A stretch of 64,000 nucleotides of DNA. Source: Rhodoplanes sp. Z2-YC6860 (GTDB taxonomy: Bacteria > Pseudomonadota > Alphaproteobacteria > Rhizobiales > Xanthobacteraceae). A program made the position numbers and the translations under genes. Within the stretch, counting starts at the first letter, position 1; each line of letters opens with the position of its first letter. Below are positions 34,695-42,455 of the stretch, in pieces. The stretch covers positions 868,001 to 932,000 of the forward strand of contig NZ_CP007440.1 in the NCBI RefSeq assembly GCF_001579845.1. The letters are read 5' to 3'. Below the pieces are notes generated by a model, which was not told the origin of the DNA, searched no databases, and saw only the letters and a list, made by a program, of their open reading frames with translations.

Positions 34695-35093
34695 ATGGAC
34701 ATGAGCGTCGGCGTGCTCGATCACTACAACGTCTCGACCCGCAAGCTCCCGGAGACCATCAAGTTCTACGAGGAGGTGCTGGGCTTCAAGAACGGCCCGC
34801 GGCCGCCGTTCAACTTCCCCGGCGCCTGGCTCTACAGCTCGGGCCATCCGGTGCTGCACATCAACGACATCTCGCAGACCGACCGCGAGCAGCGGCCGGA
34901 CTCCGGCGTCATCGATCATGTGGCGTTCGGCAGCCGCGGTTTCGAGGCGATGAAGAAGCACCTGGCCGGGAAGGGCATCGCGCACCGCGTCAATCAGGTG
35001 CCCAAGAGCACGCGCTGGCAGATCTTCCTCCGCGATCCGAACAACGTGGAGATCGAACTGAATTTCGAAACCAAGAACGAGATCGGAGCGTAG
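34695..35093 (+). CDS. VOC-superfamily (glyoxalase/bleomycin-resistance-like) protein
   Basis: A 132-residue metal-dependent VOC fold protein. Metal-ligand candidates are His in LDHYNVST (near residue 9), His in VIDHVAFG and Glu in NNVEIELNFE, matching the glyoxalase/dioxygenase pattern. The function could be isomerase, lyase or small dioxygenase. ATG at 34695 follows AAGGAG. The GST gene starts 4 bases after its stop, so the operon is VOC, GST, then AhpD-like; such trios occur in degradation of aromatic ring-cleavage products. Confidence 0.85.
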   Translation: MDMSVGVLDHYNVSTRKLPETIKFYEEVLGFKNGPRPPFNFPGAWLYSSGHPVLHINDISQTDREQRPDSGVIDHVAFGSRGFEAMKKHLAGKGIAHRVNQVPKSTRWQIFLRDPNNVEIELNFETKNEIGA

Positions 35094-35097
35094 AACC

Positions 35098-35793
35098 ATG
35101 GCGAAGTATCTTCTCGTCAGCTTCAAGACTTGCCCGTGGGTGCAGCGCGCCGCCATCGTGCTGCGCGAGAAGGGAGTCGACTTCGAATTCCGTCACATCG
35201 ACCGCGACAACCGCCCCGACTGGTTCCTCGCCATCTCGCCGCACAAGAAGGTGCCGGTGCTGAGCGTCGACGGCAAGGTGTCGCTGTTCGAGTCGAACGC
35301 GATCGCCGAATACCTGGACGAGACGATCGCGCCGCGGCTGCATCCGGAGGACCCGGTGCAGCGCGCCGTCAACCGTGCCTGGACCGACTTTCTGCCGACC
35401 TTCGCCGACATGGTGACGGGGCAGGCCTATTCGGAGGACGAGGCGGAGTACAAAGCGGATATCGCGAAGATTCCGTTAGCGTTCGAGAAGCTCGAGGGCG
35501 CGCTGAAAACGCAAAGCGCCCAGGGTCCGTTCTTCAACGGCACGAAATACTCGCTGGTCGATGCGGCCTATGCGCCGTTTCTGCAGCGCTATGACTTTCT
35601 CGATCGCATCAAGCCGCTCGGCACGATCGAGAAGTTTCCGAGGGTGAAGGCGTGGGCCGAGACGCTGCTGAAGCGGCCGTCGACGCATTCATTCCCGGAG
35701 GCCGAGTTCGAGGGGCTGTACCGGTTGAACGTGAAGCTGCGAAAGAAATATCTGTCGCAGTTCATCGCCGACGCCGCGGTGGCGGCAGAGTAG
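35098..35793 (+). CDS. Glutathione S-transferase (omega-like, Cys type)
   Basis: A 231-residue cytoplasmic GST. The N-terminal thioredoxin-like domain has CPWV (Cys12-Val15) as catalytic Cys motif, KKVPVLSV (the cis-Pro) and FESNAIAEYLDE (glutathione binding). The C-terminal helical domain follows. Cys rather than Ser/Tyr catalysis points to the omega or tetrachlorohydroquinone-dehalogenase-like groups, which reduce or isomerise small substrates using glutathione. It lies between the VOC and AhpD-like genes with gaps of 4 and 12 bases. Confidence 0.9.
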   Translation: MAKYLLVSFKTCPWVQRAAIVLREKGVDFEFRHIDRDNRPDWFLAISPHKKVPVLSVDGKVSLFESNAIAEYLDETIAPRLHPEDPVQRAVNRAWTDFLPTFADMVTGQAYSEDEAEYKADIAKIPLAFEKLEGALKTQSAQGPFFNGTKYSLVDAAYAPFLQRYDFLDRIKPLGTIEKFPRVKAWAETLLKRPSTHSFPEAEFEGLYRLNVKLRKKYLSQFIADAAVAAE

Positions 35794-35805
35794 GGCGGAC
35801 GTACC

Positions 35806-36264
35806 GTGACCCAACGACTCGACTACGGGAAGATCGCGCCGAACGGCGTCAAGGCTCTTGGCGGCGTCTACGGCTATGTCATGCAGAGCGGTCTTCCCGC
35901 CGAGCTGGTGGATCTTGTCTATCTGCGTGTCTCGCAGATCAACAACTGCGCCTACTGCCTCGACATGCACACGCGCGACCTCCTCAAGAAAGGCGTGAAA
36001 ATCGAGAAGCTCGCATTGGTGCAGGCCTGGGCCGAAGCCGGCCATCTCTTCAGTGAGCGTGAGCGCACAGCGCTCGCCTGGGCCGAGACGGTGACCCGCG
36101 TGTCGGAAACCGGCGTGCCGGATGAGGCGTTCGAGGCCGCGCGCGCGGTCTTCGAGGAAAAGGAACTGGTCGATCTCACGATCGCGATCGGTCTGATGAA
36201 CGCCTACAACCGGATGGCCATCAGCTTCCGCAACACGCCGCAGGCGGTGCTCGCTTCGGCTTGA
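35806..36264 (+). CDS. Carboxymuconolactone decarboxylase/AhpD-family protein
   Basis: The 152-residue product has the AhpD core YLRVSQINNCAYCLDMHTRD with the redox motif CAYC and the following His. Members are alkylhydroperoxidase-like thiol-disulfide enzymes or carboxymuconolactone decarboxylases; the CxxC favours the peroxidase-type. GTG start at 35806, 12 bases after the GST stop. It is the last gene of the operon and is followed by a short hairpin and the long intergenic region. Confidence 0.87.
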   Translation: MTQRLDYGKIAPNGVKALGGVYGYVMQSGLPAELVDLVYLRVSQINNCAYCLDMHTRDLLKKGVKIEKLALVQAWAEAGHLFSERERTALAWAETVTRVSETGVPDEAFEAARAVFEEKELVDLTIAIGLMNAYNRMAISFRNTPQAVLASA

Positions 36265-36291
36265 TGCCGCTGTCTTGGTGCGCAAGCGGCA
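36265..36291 (+). terminator. Possible weak terminator of the VOC-GST-AhpD operon
   Basis: A 6-bp stem TGCCGC/GCGGCA (36265-36270 with 36286-36291) with a 15-base loop begins immediately after the AhpD stop and is followed by AAAATATTCGG. The rest of the span 36292-36480 shows no gene or strong structure. Confidence 0.3.
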
Positions 36292-36480
36292 AAATATTCG
36301 GTTTGCATTTCCGCAAATCACGTGTAGACGCGAATTTGCCTCGTTCACTGAGGGCGTCATCTAGAGACGTCTATTTGGCGGAGCGGGGTGTGGCGCCTGC
36401 AGGCGTGGCTCGTGACCACGTCCCAGGGTGTGAGGTCATCGTCCGTCCCCGATGAGGGGGCCGCCTTCAGTGGCAGGACG

Positions 36481-36737
36481 CGATCGGGTGAAAGCGGGCG
36501 CAAATGCCCCCTGGAGCATGGTGGGTGAAAACCCAGCCGGTCCGATCGAATCTCGAACGGTGGCCTCGCAATAAATCGCCACAGTGGAGCGCCGGGAGGC
36601 GAGCGGGCCTGATCGCAAAGGTCCGCGGGCGCCCTCGCAAAGCGCCCAGATATCTGCGCCGTCTCGGCGCTCCGCTCCCTCTGTGAGGGGAAGGAAAAAG
36701 AGAGAGGCGCTGGCCCCGCGCCTGCTTTGAAGGGGCC
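36481..36737. ncRNA. Highly structured intergenic element, candidate noncoding RNA or mobile DNA
   Basis: This segment folds densely. A 7-bp closing stem CGATCGG/CCGATCG (36481-36487 with 36542-36548) encloses two hairpins: GGGC/GCCC (36496-36499 with 36506-36509) and TGGGT-GAAA-ACCCA with a GNRA loop (36522-36526 with 36531-36535). Further stems are CTCGC/GCGAG (36565-36569 with 36599-36603), GGGCGC/GCGCCC (36627-36632 with 36642-36647), CCCTC/GAGGG (36677-36681 with 36685-36689) and GGCCCC/GGGGCC (36712-36717 with 36732-36737). It lacks the marker sequences of RNase P RNA, tmRNA or a cobalamin riboswitch. Short reading frames cross it but none looks real. Strand is undetermined. Confidence 0.45.
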
Positions 36738-36785
36738 GATGAATCACGTCTGGATGGATATTGAGGAGACGCGTTGAGGAACGCG

Positions 36786-36803
36786 GGCTGTTTGACAATT
36801 GAA
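36786..36803 (+). other. boxA-like sequence downstream of the structured element
   Basis: GGCTGTTTGACA matches 9 of 12 bases of the antitermination boxA of rRNA operons (TGCTCTTTAACA). It lies between the structured element and a REPIN-like repeat. No rRNA gene is nearby, so this may be chance or a remnant. Confidence 0.25.
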
Positions 36804-36836
36804 TCAGGATTTCACTGCTGCCAACCCAAAGGCGGT

Positions 36837-36946
36837 GTCATTGCCGGGCTTGACCCGGCAATCCATGAGCGCGTTCAGCAAAGCCAGTCGCAAGCGTGTG
36901 TTCTGTCGCGCCAGCGTATGGACCCCCGTGTCAAGCACGGGGGTGA
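36837..36946. repeat. REPIN-like element of a third family (GTCATTGCCGGG...)
   Basis: The left unit (36837-36868) contains TTGCCGGGCTTGACCCGGCAA, a hairpin of TTGCCGGG/CCCGGCAA; the right unit (36917-36946) contains ACCCCCGTG TCAAG CACGGGGGT. Both centre on a TCAAG/CTTGA loop. The outer ends GTCATT and GGTGAC are approximately inverted. The remaining 66 bases up to the next gene at 37012 show nothing notable. Confidence 0.65.
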
Positions 36947-37011
36947 CGACCACCTTAGTTGATAGAGGCCCGGGACCATGCCGCAGCCGATGCGGCAACA
37001 GCGACTCTCGA

Positions 37012-38583
37012 TTAAGCCGAAACCTTCTGCCGCCCGACCCAGTCCTCGCGCAGCTTGTCGCGCAGCACCTTGCCGCGATCGCTCTTCGGCAGGTCCGGCA
37101 CAATCAGCACCTGCTTCGGCGTCTTGGCCGGCGGCAGGAATTTGCGGCTGTGCTCCAGCACGGCCGCTTCGGTCAGCGCCGCATCTTTCGGCACCACGTA
37201 GCAGATGACCTCTTCGCCGTAGATCTTGTCCGGCACGCCGACCGCGGCGGCTTCGGCCACGCCACTATGCTTCAACAGGATCTCGTCGATCTCCAGCGGC
37301 GCGATGTTGACGCCGCCGCGGATGATCAGGTCCTTGCTGCGGCCCGAGACGCGGACGAAGCCTTCGGTGTCCTTGATGCCGAGGTCGCCGGTCTTGATGC
37401 GCTTGCCCAGCACCGGGTCGATCGAGCCGTCGTCGAGCAGATAGCCGATCGCCATCTGCGGGCCGCCGACCGTGATCTCGCCTTCGACGCCGGGCGGGCA
37501 TTCCTTGCCGTTGGCATCGGTGATGATCAGCTCCTGGTGCAGGGCCGGCAGGCCGACGGTGCCCATTTTCTTGGCGTAATGCCGGTTGCCGCAGACCCAG
37601 CCGGTCTCCGACATGCCGTACATCTGAAGGAGCGTGACGCCGTACATCTCCTCGAACTGCAGCCACTGCTGCGCGGTGAGCGGCGCGGTCGAGCAGCTCA
37701 TCAGCCGCAAGGTCGGAATGTCCTTCGCCGTATAACCGAGCGGCTTATTGAGCAGCATGTTCAGCACGGTCGGCACGCCGGCCGAGAACGTGATGCCGTA
37801 CTTCTGCACCCACTCGAAAAAGCGGCTGTGCGAAAAGCGCTTCGCCATGTGCACGGTGAGGCCCTTCTGCAGGAACGGCAGCAGCGTCAGCACCTGCGCC
37901 GAGTTCCAGCCGAACGAGCGGTATTCCAGCGTGCGGTCGTCTTCGGTGAGCCCGAGGAATTCCAGCGTGTCGAGGCCGTTCATCCAGTAGGCGGCGTGGT
38001 TGTAGATCACGATCTTCGGCCGGGCCGTGGTGCCCGAGGTGCAGAAGATGCAGGCCATGTCTTCGGCGTTGTTGCGTTCGGGCAGGCTCGCCGCGTTGCC
38101 GCGCGGCAGGTTTGCGAAGAACTCATCCTGCGGGTCTTTCGTGCCGCCCGACGACCACGCACCGAAGCGCACGCGCGGCGCCGGCGCATCGCCGACCAGA
38201 GCCTGAACGTTGATGTCCTTGTGGTAGAGGATCAACTCGGGCTTGAGAGCCGCGGTCAGATTGACCATCTGCTTCTCGTTGATCTCGAGATTGAACGGGC
38301 ACATCACCGCGCCGAGGCGCCAGACGCCCATCCAGATCAGCAGCTTCTCGATGTATTCGTCGGACAGCACCAGCACGCGGCTGCCCTTCTTCAGGCCCTT
38401 GCTCTTCAGATAGGCCGCGATGTCGATCGCGACGCGCTCCAATTCGCCGAACGCGATCGACGTGCCGGACTCGAGGTCGACGATCGCGGTCTTGCCCGCG
38501 TCGCGCTTGGCGTATTTCGCCAGCAGGTCGGCGACGGGTTCGTAGGGAATCTTGAGCTGATGATCGCCGAACGGGCCTGCCAT
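37012..38583 (-). CDS. AMP-binding acyl-CoA ligase
   Basis: This 523-residue adenylate-forming enzyme activates a carboxylic acid to its CoA thioester. The P-loop-like motif is IFCTSGTTARPK (about residues 181-192), the A8 region includes DLIIRGGVNIAPLEIDEIL, and the catalytic Lys lies in SDRGKVLRDKL near the C terminus. Members range from fatty acid to aromatic acid-CoA ligases; the specificity loop cannot be read reliably. ATG at 38583 follows AGGAG. It is separated by a 105-bp repeat from the leftward hydrolase cluster upstream, and probably ends that pathway. Confidence 0.9.
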   Translation of the reverse strand: MAGPFGDHQLKIPYEPVADLLAKYAKRDAGKTAIVDLESGTSIAFGELERVAIDIAAYLKSKGLKKGSRVLVLSDEYIEKLLIWMGVWRLGAVMCPFNLEINEKQMVNLTAALKPELILYHKDINVQALVGDAPAPRVRFGAWSSGGTKDPQDEFFANLPRGNAASLPERNNAEDMACIFCTSGTTARPKIVIYNHAAYWMNGLDTLEFLGLTEDDRTLEYRSFGWNSAQVLTLLPFLQKGLTVHMAKRFSHSRFFEWVQKYGITFSAGVPTVLNMLLNKPLGYTAKDIPTLRLMSCSTAPLTAQQWLQFEEMYGVTLLQMYGMSETGWVCGNRHYAKKMGTVGLPALHQELIITDANGKECPPGVEGEITVGGPQMAIGYLLDDGSIDPVLGKRIKTGDLGIKDTEGFVRVSGRSKDLIIRGGVNIAPLEIDEILLKHSGVAEAAAVGVPDKIYGEEVICYVVPKDAALTEAAVLEHSRKFLPPAKTPKQVLIVPDLPKSDRGKVLRDKLREDWVGRQKVSA

Positions 38584-38609
38584 TGTTTCGCTCCTGTCAT
38601 TCCGCCTCT

Positions 38610-38714
38610 GTCATTCCGGGGCGCGCCGAAGGCGCGAACCCGGAATCCAGTTACGGATAAAGTTCCTGCTGGTCTGGATTCCGGGTTCGCCACTTCGTGG
38701 CGCCCCGGAATGAC
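38610..38714. repeat. 105-bp REPIN-like element
   Basis: Half-units 38610-38650 and 38674-38714 (both 41 bases) are inverted copies with a 23-base spacer. The left mini-hairpin is CGCGCC GAA GGCGCG and the right is CGCCAC TTC GTGGCG; the arms differ in sequence but both pair perfectly. It lies between the CoA ligase and MBL genes. Confidence 0.85.
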
Positions 38715-38742
38715 AGCGGAGAGGTCTTTCGCCTCATTGGTT

Positions 38743-39867
38743 TCACACGAAATACGGCTCGACGCGCTTGTCTTTGGCACTGATCCGCCGGTAGCGAACC
38801 TGGGTTTCCGTCTCGATCATTTCCAGATGACCAAGCGCGACGAGATGATTGAGATGAGCGATCGCCTCGCCCATGGCGAAGCCGACCTGATGGCCGTCGA
38901 GGCCCGGCGTGAACATCACGTCGATCAGGGCACCGGCCGAGGACTCGGCGCCGACCGCGTCGAGCACCACGTTGAGCCGTTGCGCGTGATGCACCGCGAG
39001 CTGCCTGAGCCGGTGCTGCACGTTGTAGAACGGCTTGCGATGCGACGGCAGGATCAGCGTCTCGGGATGCAGGATGTCGAGGAACTTCTTGCAGCTCTTC
39101 AGAAACGCGCCGACCGCGTCGAATTCCGGCTCGATGTGCCAGGTGCTGACATTGGTGGTGATGCTCGGCAGGATCTGGTCGCCGGCGATCAGGATCTTCC
39201 GCTCCGCGCAGTAGAGCGACACGTGCTCCGGCGCGTGGCCCTCGCCGATGATGACGCGCCAGCGGTCGTTGCCGATGGTGATGAAATCGTCTTCGCGCAG
39301 GCGGCGGAAGCTCTTCGGCAAGGTCACGCCGTCGCTGTAGAGCACCACGCCTTTGAGGAAGCGCTCGACGCGCGCCTCGTCGAGGCCTTGGCGGCGATAG
39401 AAGATGCCGCGCGACTGCACGTGGTCGGTGTTGCGGTTGAGCACCGCGAGATTGGCGGTCAGCCACTCGCCGTGCGACATCCACGGACGCAGGCCCCATT
39501 TCTCGGAAATCCAGCCCGAGCCGCCGGCATGATCCGGATGGAAATGCGTGACGACGAGCTGCTTGATCGGCTTGCCGCCGAGGAGCTTGGCCCAGACGGC
39601 TTCGATCAGCTCGCGCTGCTGCTGGCCGCCGTAGCTGCAGTCGATCATGGCCCAGCCGTCGCCGTCGCGAAGCAGCCACAGGTTGACCTGCTTGAGGCCG
39701 ACGAACGGCACCGGTGTCGACACCCAGAAGATGCTGTCGGCGACTTCGATGCTTTCGCCCGCTGCCGGAAAATCCGCGAACGGGAACATCAGCCCGTCGA
39801 TCACGTCGCCGGGCTTCTGCTGCGGTCTCGGCTTGGCCTTGGTGCTGGCTTCGGTTTTGGCGTCCAT
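38743..39867 (-). CDS. MBL-fold metallo-hydrolase
   Basis: A 374-residue metallo-beta-lactamase-fold hydrolase with the metal motif THFHPDHAGG (about residues 95-104), a later His in GEGHAPEH and Asp in AGDQIL. These are the usual dinuclear metal ligands. Substrate may be a thioester, lactone or similar. The ATG at 39867 overlaps the upstream amidohydrolase stop (TGATG), giving translational coupling. The Lys/Pro-rich N-terminal 20 residues look disordered. Confidence 0.88.
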   Translation of the reverse strand: MDAKTEASTKAKPRPQQKPGDVIDGLMFPFADFPAAGESIEVADSIFWVSTPVPFVGLKQVNLWLLRDGDGWAMIDCSYGGQQQRELIEAVWAKLLGGKPIKQLVVTHFHPDHAGGSGWISEKWGLRPWMSHGEWLTANLAVLNRNTDHVQSRGIFYRRQGLDEARVERFLKGVVLYSDGVTLPKSFRRLREDDFITIGNDRWRVIIGEGHAPEHVSLYCAERKILIAGDQILPSITTNVSTWHIEPEFDAVGAFLKSCKKFLDILHPETLILPSHRKPFYNVQHRLRQLAVHHAQRLNVVLDAVGAESSAGALIDVMFTPGLDGHQVGFAMGEAIAHLNHLVALGHLEMIETETQVRYRRISAKDKRVEPYFV

Positions 39868-41264
39868 CACGTCACCGGCCATTTCAGCTGCACCATCTGG
39901 TCGACCTTGAGGTGTTTGCTGAATCGCGACACCGCGACGGGGATTTCCTCGTACAGCTTGCTCTCGTCGATCTTGGTCAGCGTGCCGTCCGCGACCACGT
40001 GCTCGCCCGCCACGAACACGTCGCGCACCGAGTCGCCGGTGGCGCTGTACACGAGGTTGGCAACCGGGTTGATCAGCGGCTGCCATTCGGGGCGGCGCGT
40101 GTCGAACAGCACCACGTCGGCTTCCTTGCCAACCTCGATGGAGCCGATGCGTTGATCGAGCAGCGCCGCCTTCGCACCGTTGATGGTCGCCATTTCGATG
40201 CCGGTCTCGGGCGGCATGACCCGCGGATTGATCCGGGTTTCCTTGTAGCAGCAGCAGGCGAGCCGCATCTCTTGCGACATGTCGACGATACCGGAGGAGG
40301 CGTGGTCGGAGCCGACCGCCACGTTGACGCCGAGCGCGATCAGCTCCGGCAGCTTGCCGACGACGAAGTTACCGTAGCCGTTGTGCAGGCTCGACGAGGG
40401 CGCGCAGACCAGCGACGGCTTGCGCTTCGCCAGCATCGCGACCTCCTGCGGCTCGAGCCAGCCGGAGTGCACGATCAGCATCCGCTCATCGAGCACGCCG
40501 AGATGCTCCAGGCGTTCGATCTCGGCGAGTCCGCCGCGGGCGATGCTGGAGTCGTGCGTCGAATAGGAGAAGCAGGCGTGGGTCTGCAGCAGCGTGCTGT
40601 ACTTCTTGGCGAGCTTGTCGAGGCCGGTGATGAGCTCGTCCGAGGCGTTGTTGAGCCCGCGGAACGAGGCGCTGGCGGTGAGCCGCGGATTGCCGGTCTT
40701 GCCGTATTTCTCCAGCACCGCCTCGGCGCGCTCCAGCGCGGTCGCGGTGTTCTCGATCATCCGCTCGGGCAGGAGGCCCAGCACCGACTTGGTGAGATCG
40801 AACGAGGAGCGCGACACCACCATGCGGATGCCGGTCGACATCACGCCCTCGACCGAAGCCTCCGGATGGTAGTTGCCGGGGTCGATGAAGCAGGTGACGC
40901 CGTGCTTGAGCAGCTCGGTCGCGGCAAGCGTCGCGGACACGCGGACGTCATCGCCGTCGAGGGCTGCCTCGTAGGGATACATGCGGTCGAACAGGAACGA
41001 CTGCGCGTTGGCCTCGTCGGCAAGGCCGCGCGACAGCTGGAACGAGGAATGCAGATGGCAGTCGACGTAGCCCGGCGTCGCCACGGTGTTGCGGCCGTCG
41101 ATGGTGTTCTTGCCGGTGTAATTCTTGGCAAGGTCGGCGGACTTGCCGACCGCCACGATTTTCCCGGCCTGCACCGCAATCGCCGCATCGCGGATGATGC
41201 GGCGCTGCGGGTCGACGGTGATCAGCCAGGCAATGTCTTTGATAACGAGGTCGACGGTCTGCAC
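39867..41264 (-). CDS. Amidohydrolase of the AtzA/TrzN/SAH-deaminase group
   Basis: This 465-residue metal-dependent TIM-barrel hydrolase has the N-terminal HxH motif VDCHLHSS (about residues 64-71), later His residues in LQTHACF and LIVHSGWLE, and the metal-binding Asp in VGSDHASSG (about 306-314). This order matches the deaminase/dechlorinase subgroup that acts on nitrogen-rich rings or purine-like compounds. Start is GTG at 41264. It is coupled to the downstream MBL gene by a 1-base overlap. A 105-bp repeat separates it from the upstream cupin gene. Confidence 0.88.
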   Translation of the reverse strand: MQTVDLVIKDIAWLITVDPQRRIIRDAAIAVQAGKIVAVGKSADLAKNYTGKNTIDGRNTVATPGYVDCHLHSSFQLSRGLADEANAQSFLFDRMYPYEAALDGDDVRVSATLAATELLKHGVTCFIDPGNYHPEASVEGVMSTGIRMVVSRSSFDLTKSVLGLLPERMIENTATALERAEAVLEKYGKTGNPRLTASASFRGLNNASDELITGLDKLAKKYSTLLQTHACFSYSTHDSSIARGGLAEIERLEHLGVLDERMLIVHSGWLEPQEVAMLAKRKPSLVCAPSSSLHNGYGNFVVGKLPELIALGVNVAVGSDHASSGIVDMSQEMRLACCCYKETRINPRVMPPETGIEMATINGAKAALLDQRIGSIEVGKEADVVLFDTRRPEWQPLINPVANLVYSATGDSVRDVFVAGEHVVADGTLTKIDESKLYEEIPVAVSRFSKHLKVDQMVQLKWPVT

Positions 41265-41305
41265 TTAAGTACTGTCCCAAAATTTGAACTGACGAATTCT
41301 CCGCA

Positions 41306-41410
41306 GTCATTCCGGGACGGCGCGAAGCGCCGGACCCGGAATCCAGACGCAAATTCGGCGCCCGGAACTGGATTCCGGGTTCGCGAGCTTCGCTCGCGCC
41401 CCGGAATGAC
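41306..41410. repeat. 105-bp REPIN-like element
   Basis: Half-units 41306-41346 and 41368-41410 flank a 21-base spacer. The left mini-hairpin is CGGCGC GAA GCGCCG and the right is GCGAGC TTC GCTCGC, again different sequences that both pair. It occupies most of the gap between the cupin and amidohydrolase genes. Confidence 0.85.
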
Positions 41411-41417
41411 AGCTGCC

Positions 41418-41927
41418 TCACTTCTTCTTGTCGTCTCCGACATAGGTCAGATCGTCGGCGATCTTTAGCTCGATCAGCACGTTGTCGTCGGTGGAATCCT
41501 CGCACAGCATCGAGCGGTGGCCGATGCCCTTCGGGATGAACAGCATGTCGCCGGGATGCATGATCTTGATGCCCATCTCGGTCTCCCACTTCAGCGCGCC
41601 CTTGACGCAGAAGATGATCTCGTGGGCGTCGACGTTGCGGTGCCAGAAGCCCATGTCGTGCTTGCGGCGCTTGGATACGTCGACCTTGACGCGGTCCGAG
41701 GTGTAAAGCCGCAGCGGCGTGCCGTCGGCCTTGTCGATGTTGGTCGGCGAGAACTTCTCGTCGAAAATGTTGAACATGCGGAAGATCTCGGCCATCTCCA
41801 GTACGCCGGCATTGACCACCGGCGGTTCGTTGTGGGCGAGCACGACGTTCTTGCCGCCGATGGTGACAAGCTCGCGATAGACCGGCTTGGCCTGCTGCGT
41901 CGCGCCTTTCTTGGTCTGTTCGTTCAT
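41418..41927 (-). CDS. Cupin-domain protein (homogentisate-dioxygenase-like beta barrel)
   Basis: A single-domain cupin of 169 residues. Motif 1 reads FWHRNVDAHEIIF (His, His, Glu; about residues 101-113) and motif 2 reads HPGDMLFIPKGIGHRS with the expected final His, so all four metal ligands are present. The FWHRNVD segment recalls the catalytic cupin of homogentisate dioxygenase, but the protein is much shorter. It could be a small ring-cleavage enzyme or isomerase. It lies 39 bases downstream of the molybdenum-hydroxylase small-subunit gene. Confidence 0.85.
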   Translation of the reverse strand: MNEQTKKGATQQAKPVYRELVTIGGKNVVLAHNEPPVVNAGVLEMAEIFRMFNIFDEKFSPTNIDKADGTPLRLYTSDRVKVDVSKRRKHDMGFWHRNVDAHEIIFCVKGALKWETEMGIKIMHPGDMLFIPKGIGHRSMLCEDSTDDNVLIELKIADDLTYVGDDKKK

Positions 41928-41966
41928 CGTCAGCTCCTGTTGTTGTTTCTTCTTCAGGCTATTTCT

Positions 41967-42455
41967 TCAGCCAATTCCCGCGGCCTCTTTCAAGGCCGCC
42001 ATGATTCCCGCATAGCCCGTACAGCGACAGATGTGGCCGCTGAGGACCTCGCGCAACTCGTCCTCGGTGGGTTTCGGGTTCCGCGAGAGATAGTCGGTGA
42101 ACGACATCAGGATGCCCGGCGTGCAGAAGCCGCATTGCAGCGCGTGATGATTCTGGAACGCCTGCTGCAGCTTGTTGAGCCTGCCGTCGGGATCGGCCAG
42201 CGACTCGACCGTTCGCACCTCGCGGCCTTCGGCCTGCAGCGCGAGCGTCAGGCACGAGCGCACCGCCGCGCCGTCGATCTGCACGGTGCAGCAGCCGCAG
42301 ACGCCGTGCTCGCAGCCCACGTGGGTGCCGGTTGCGCCGAGCGCATGCCGCAGAAAATCGCTGAGCAAGGTGCGCGGCTCGGTTTCGGCCGACAGCTTGC
42401 GGCCGTTGAGCGTGAGCGACACGCGCACCTTCTGGTCTTTGTTCACGCGGCGCAT
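41967..42455 (-). CDS. Molybdenum hydroxylase small subunit, 2x[2Fe-2S] (CoxS/XDH-type)
   Basis: This 162-residue iron-sulfur subunit has an N-terminal plant-type ferredoxin cluster (CEHGVCGCC, about residues 49-57) and a C-terminal cluster (CGFCTPGI and CRCTGYAG). It carries electrons from the molybdopterin site to FAD. Its start overlaps the FAD-subunit gene by 13 bases. With the genes at 42443 and 43258 it forms one heterotrimeric hydroxylase that inserts water-derived oxygen into heteroaromatic or aldehyde substrates. Confidence 0.95.
   Translation of the reverse strand: MRRVNKDQKVRVSLTLNGRKLSAETEPRTLLSDFLRHALGATGTHVGCEHGVCGCCTVQIDGAAVRSCLTLALQAEGREVRTVESLADPDGRLNKLQQAFQNHHALQCGFCTPGILMSFTDYLSRNPKPTEDELREVLSGHICRCTGYAGIMAALKEAAGIG

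Noticed and set aside
36504-36686. A 60-codon frame in the structured intergenic element
   Set aside because: Trp/Arg/Pro-rich sequence without ribosome-binding site; it overlaps several perfect stems and is better explained by structure.
36481-36737. RNase P RNA, tmRNA or cobalamin riboswitch
   Set aside because: The conserved core sequences of these RNAs are not present, and the stem order does not match.
36799-40155. A 1118-codon frame across the CoA ligase and MBL genes
   Set aside because: It crosses a REPIN repeat and two genuine antisense genes and shows no domain.
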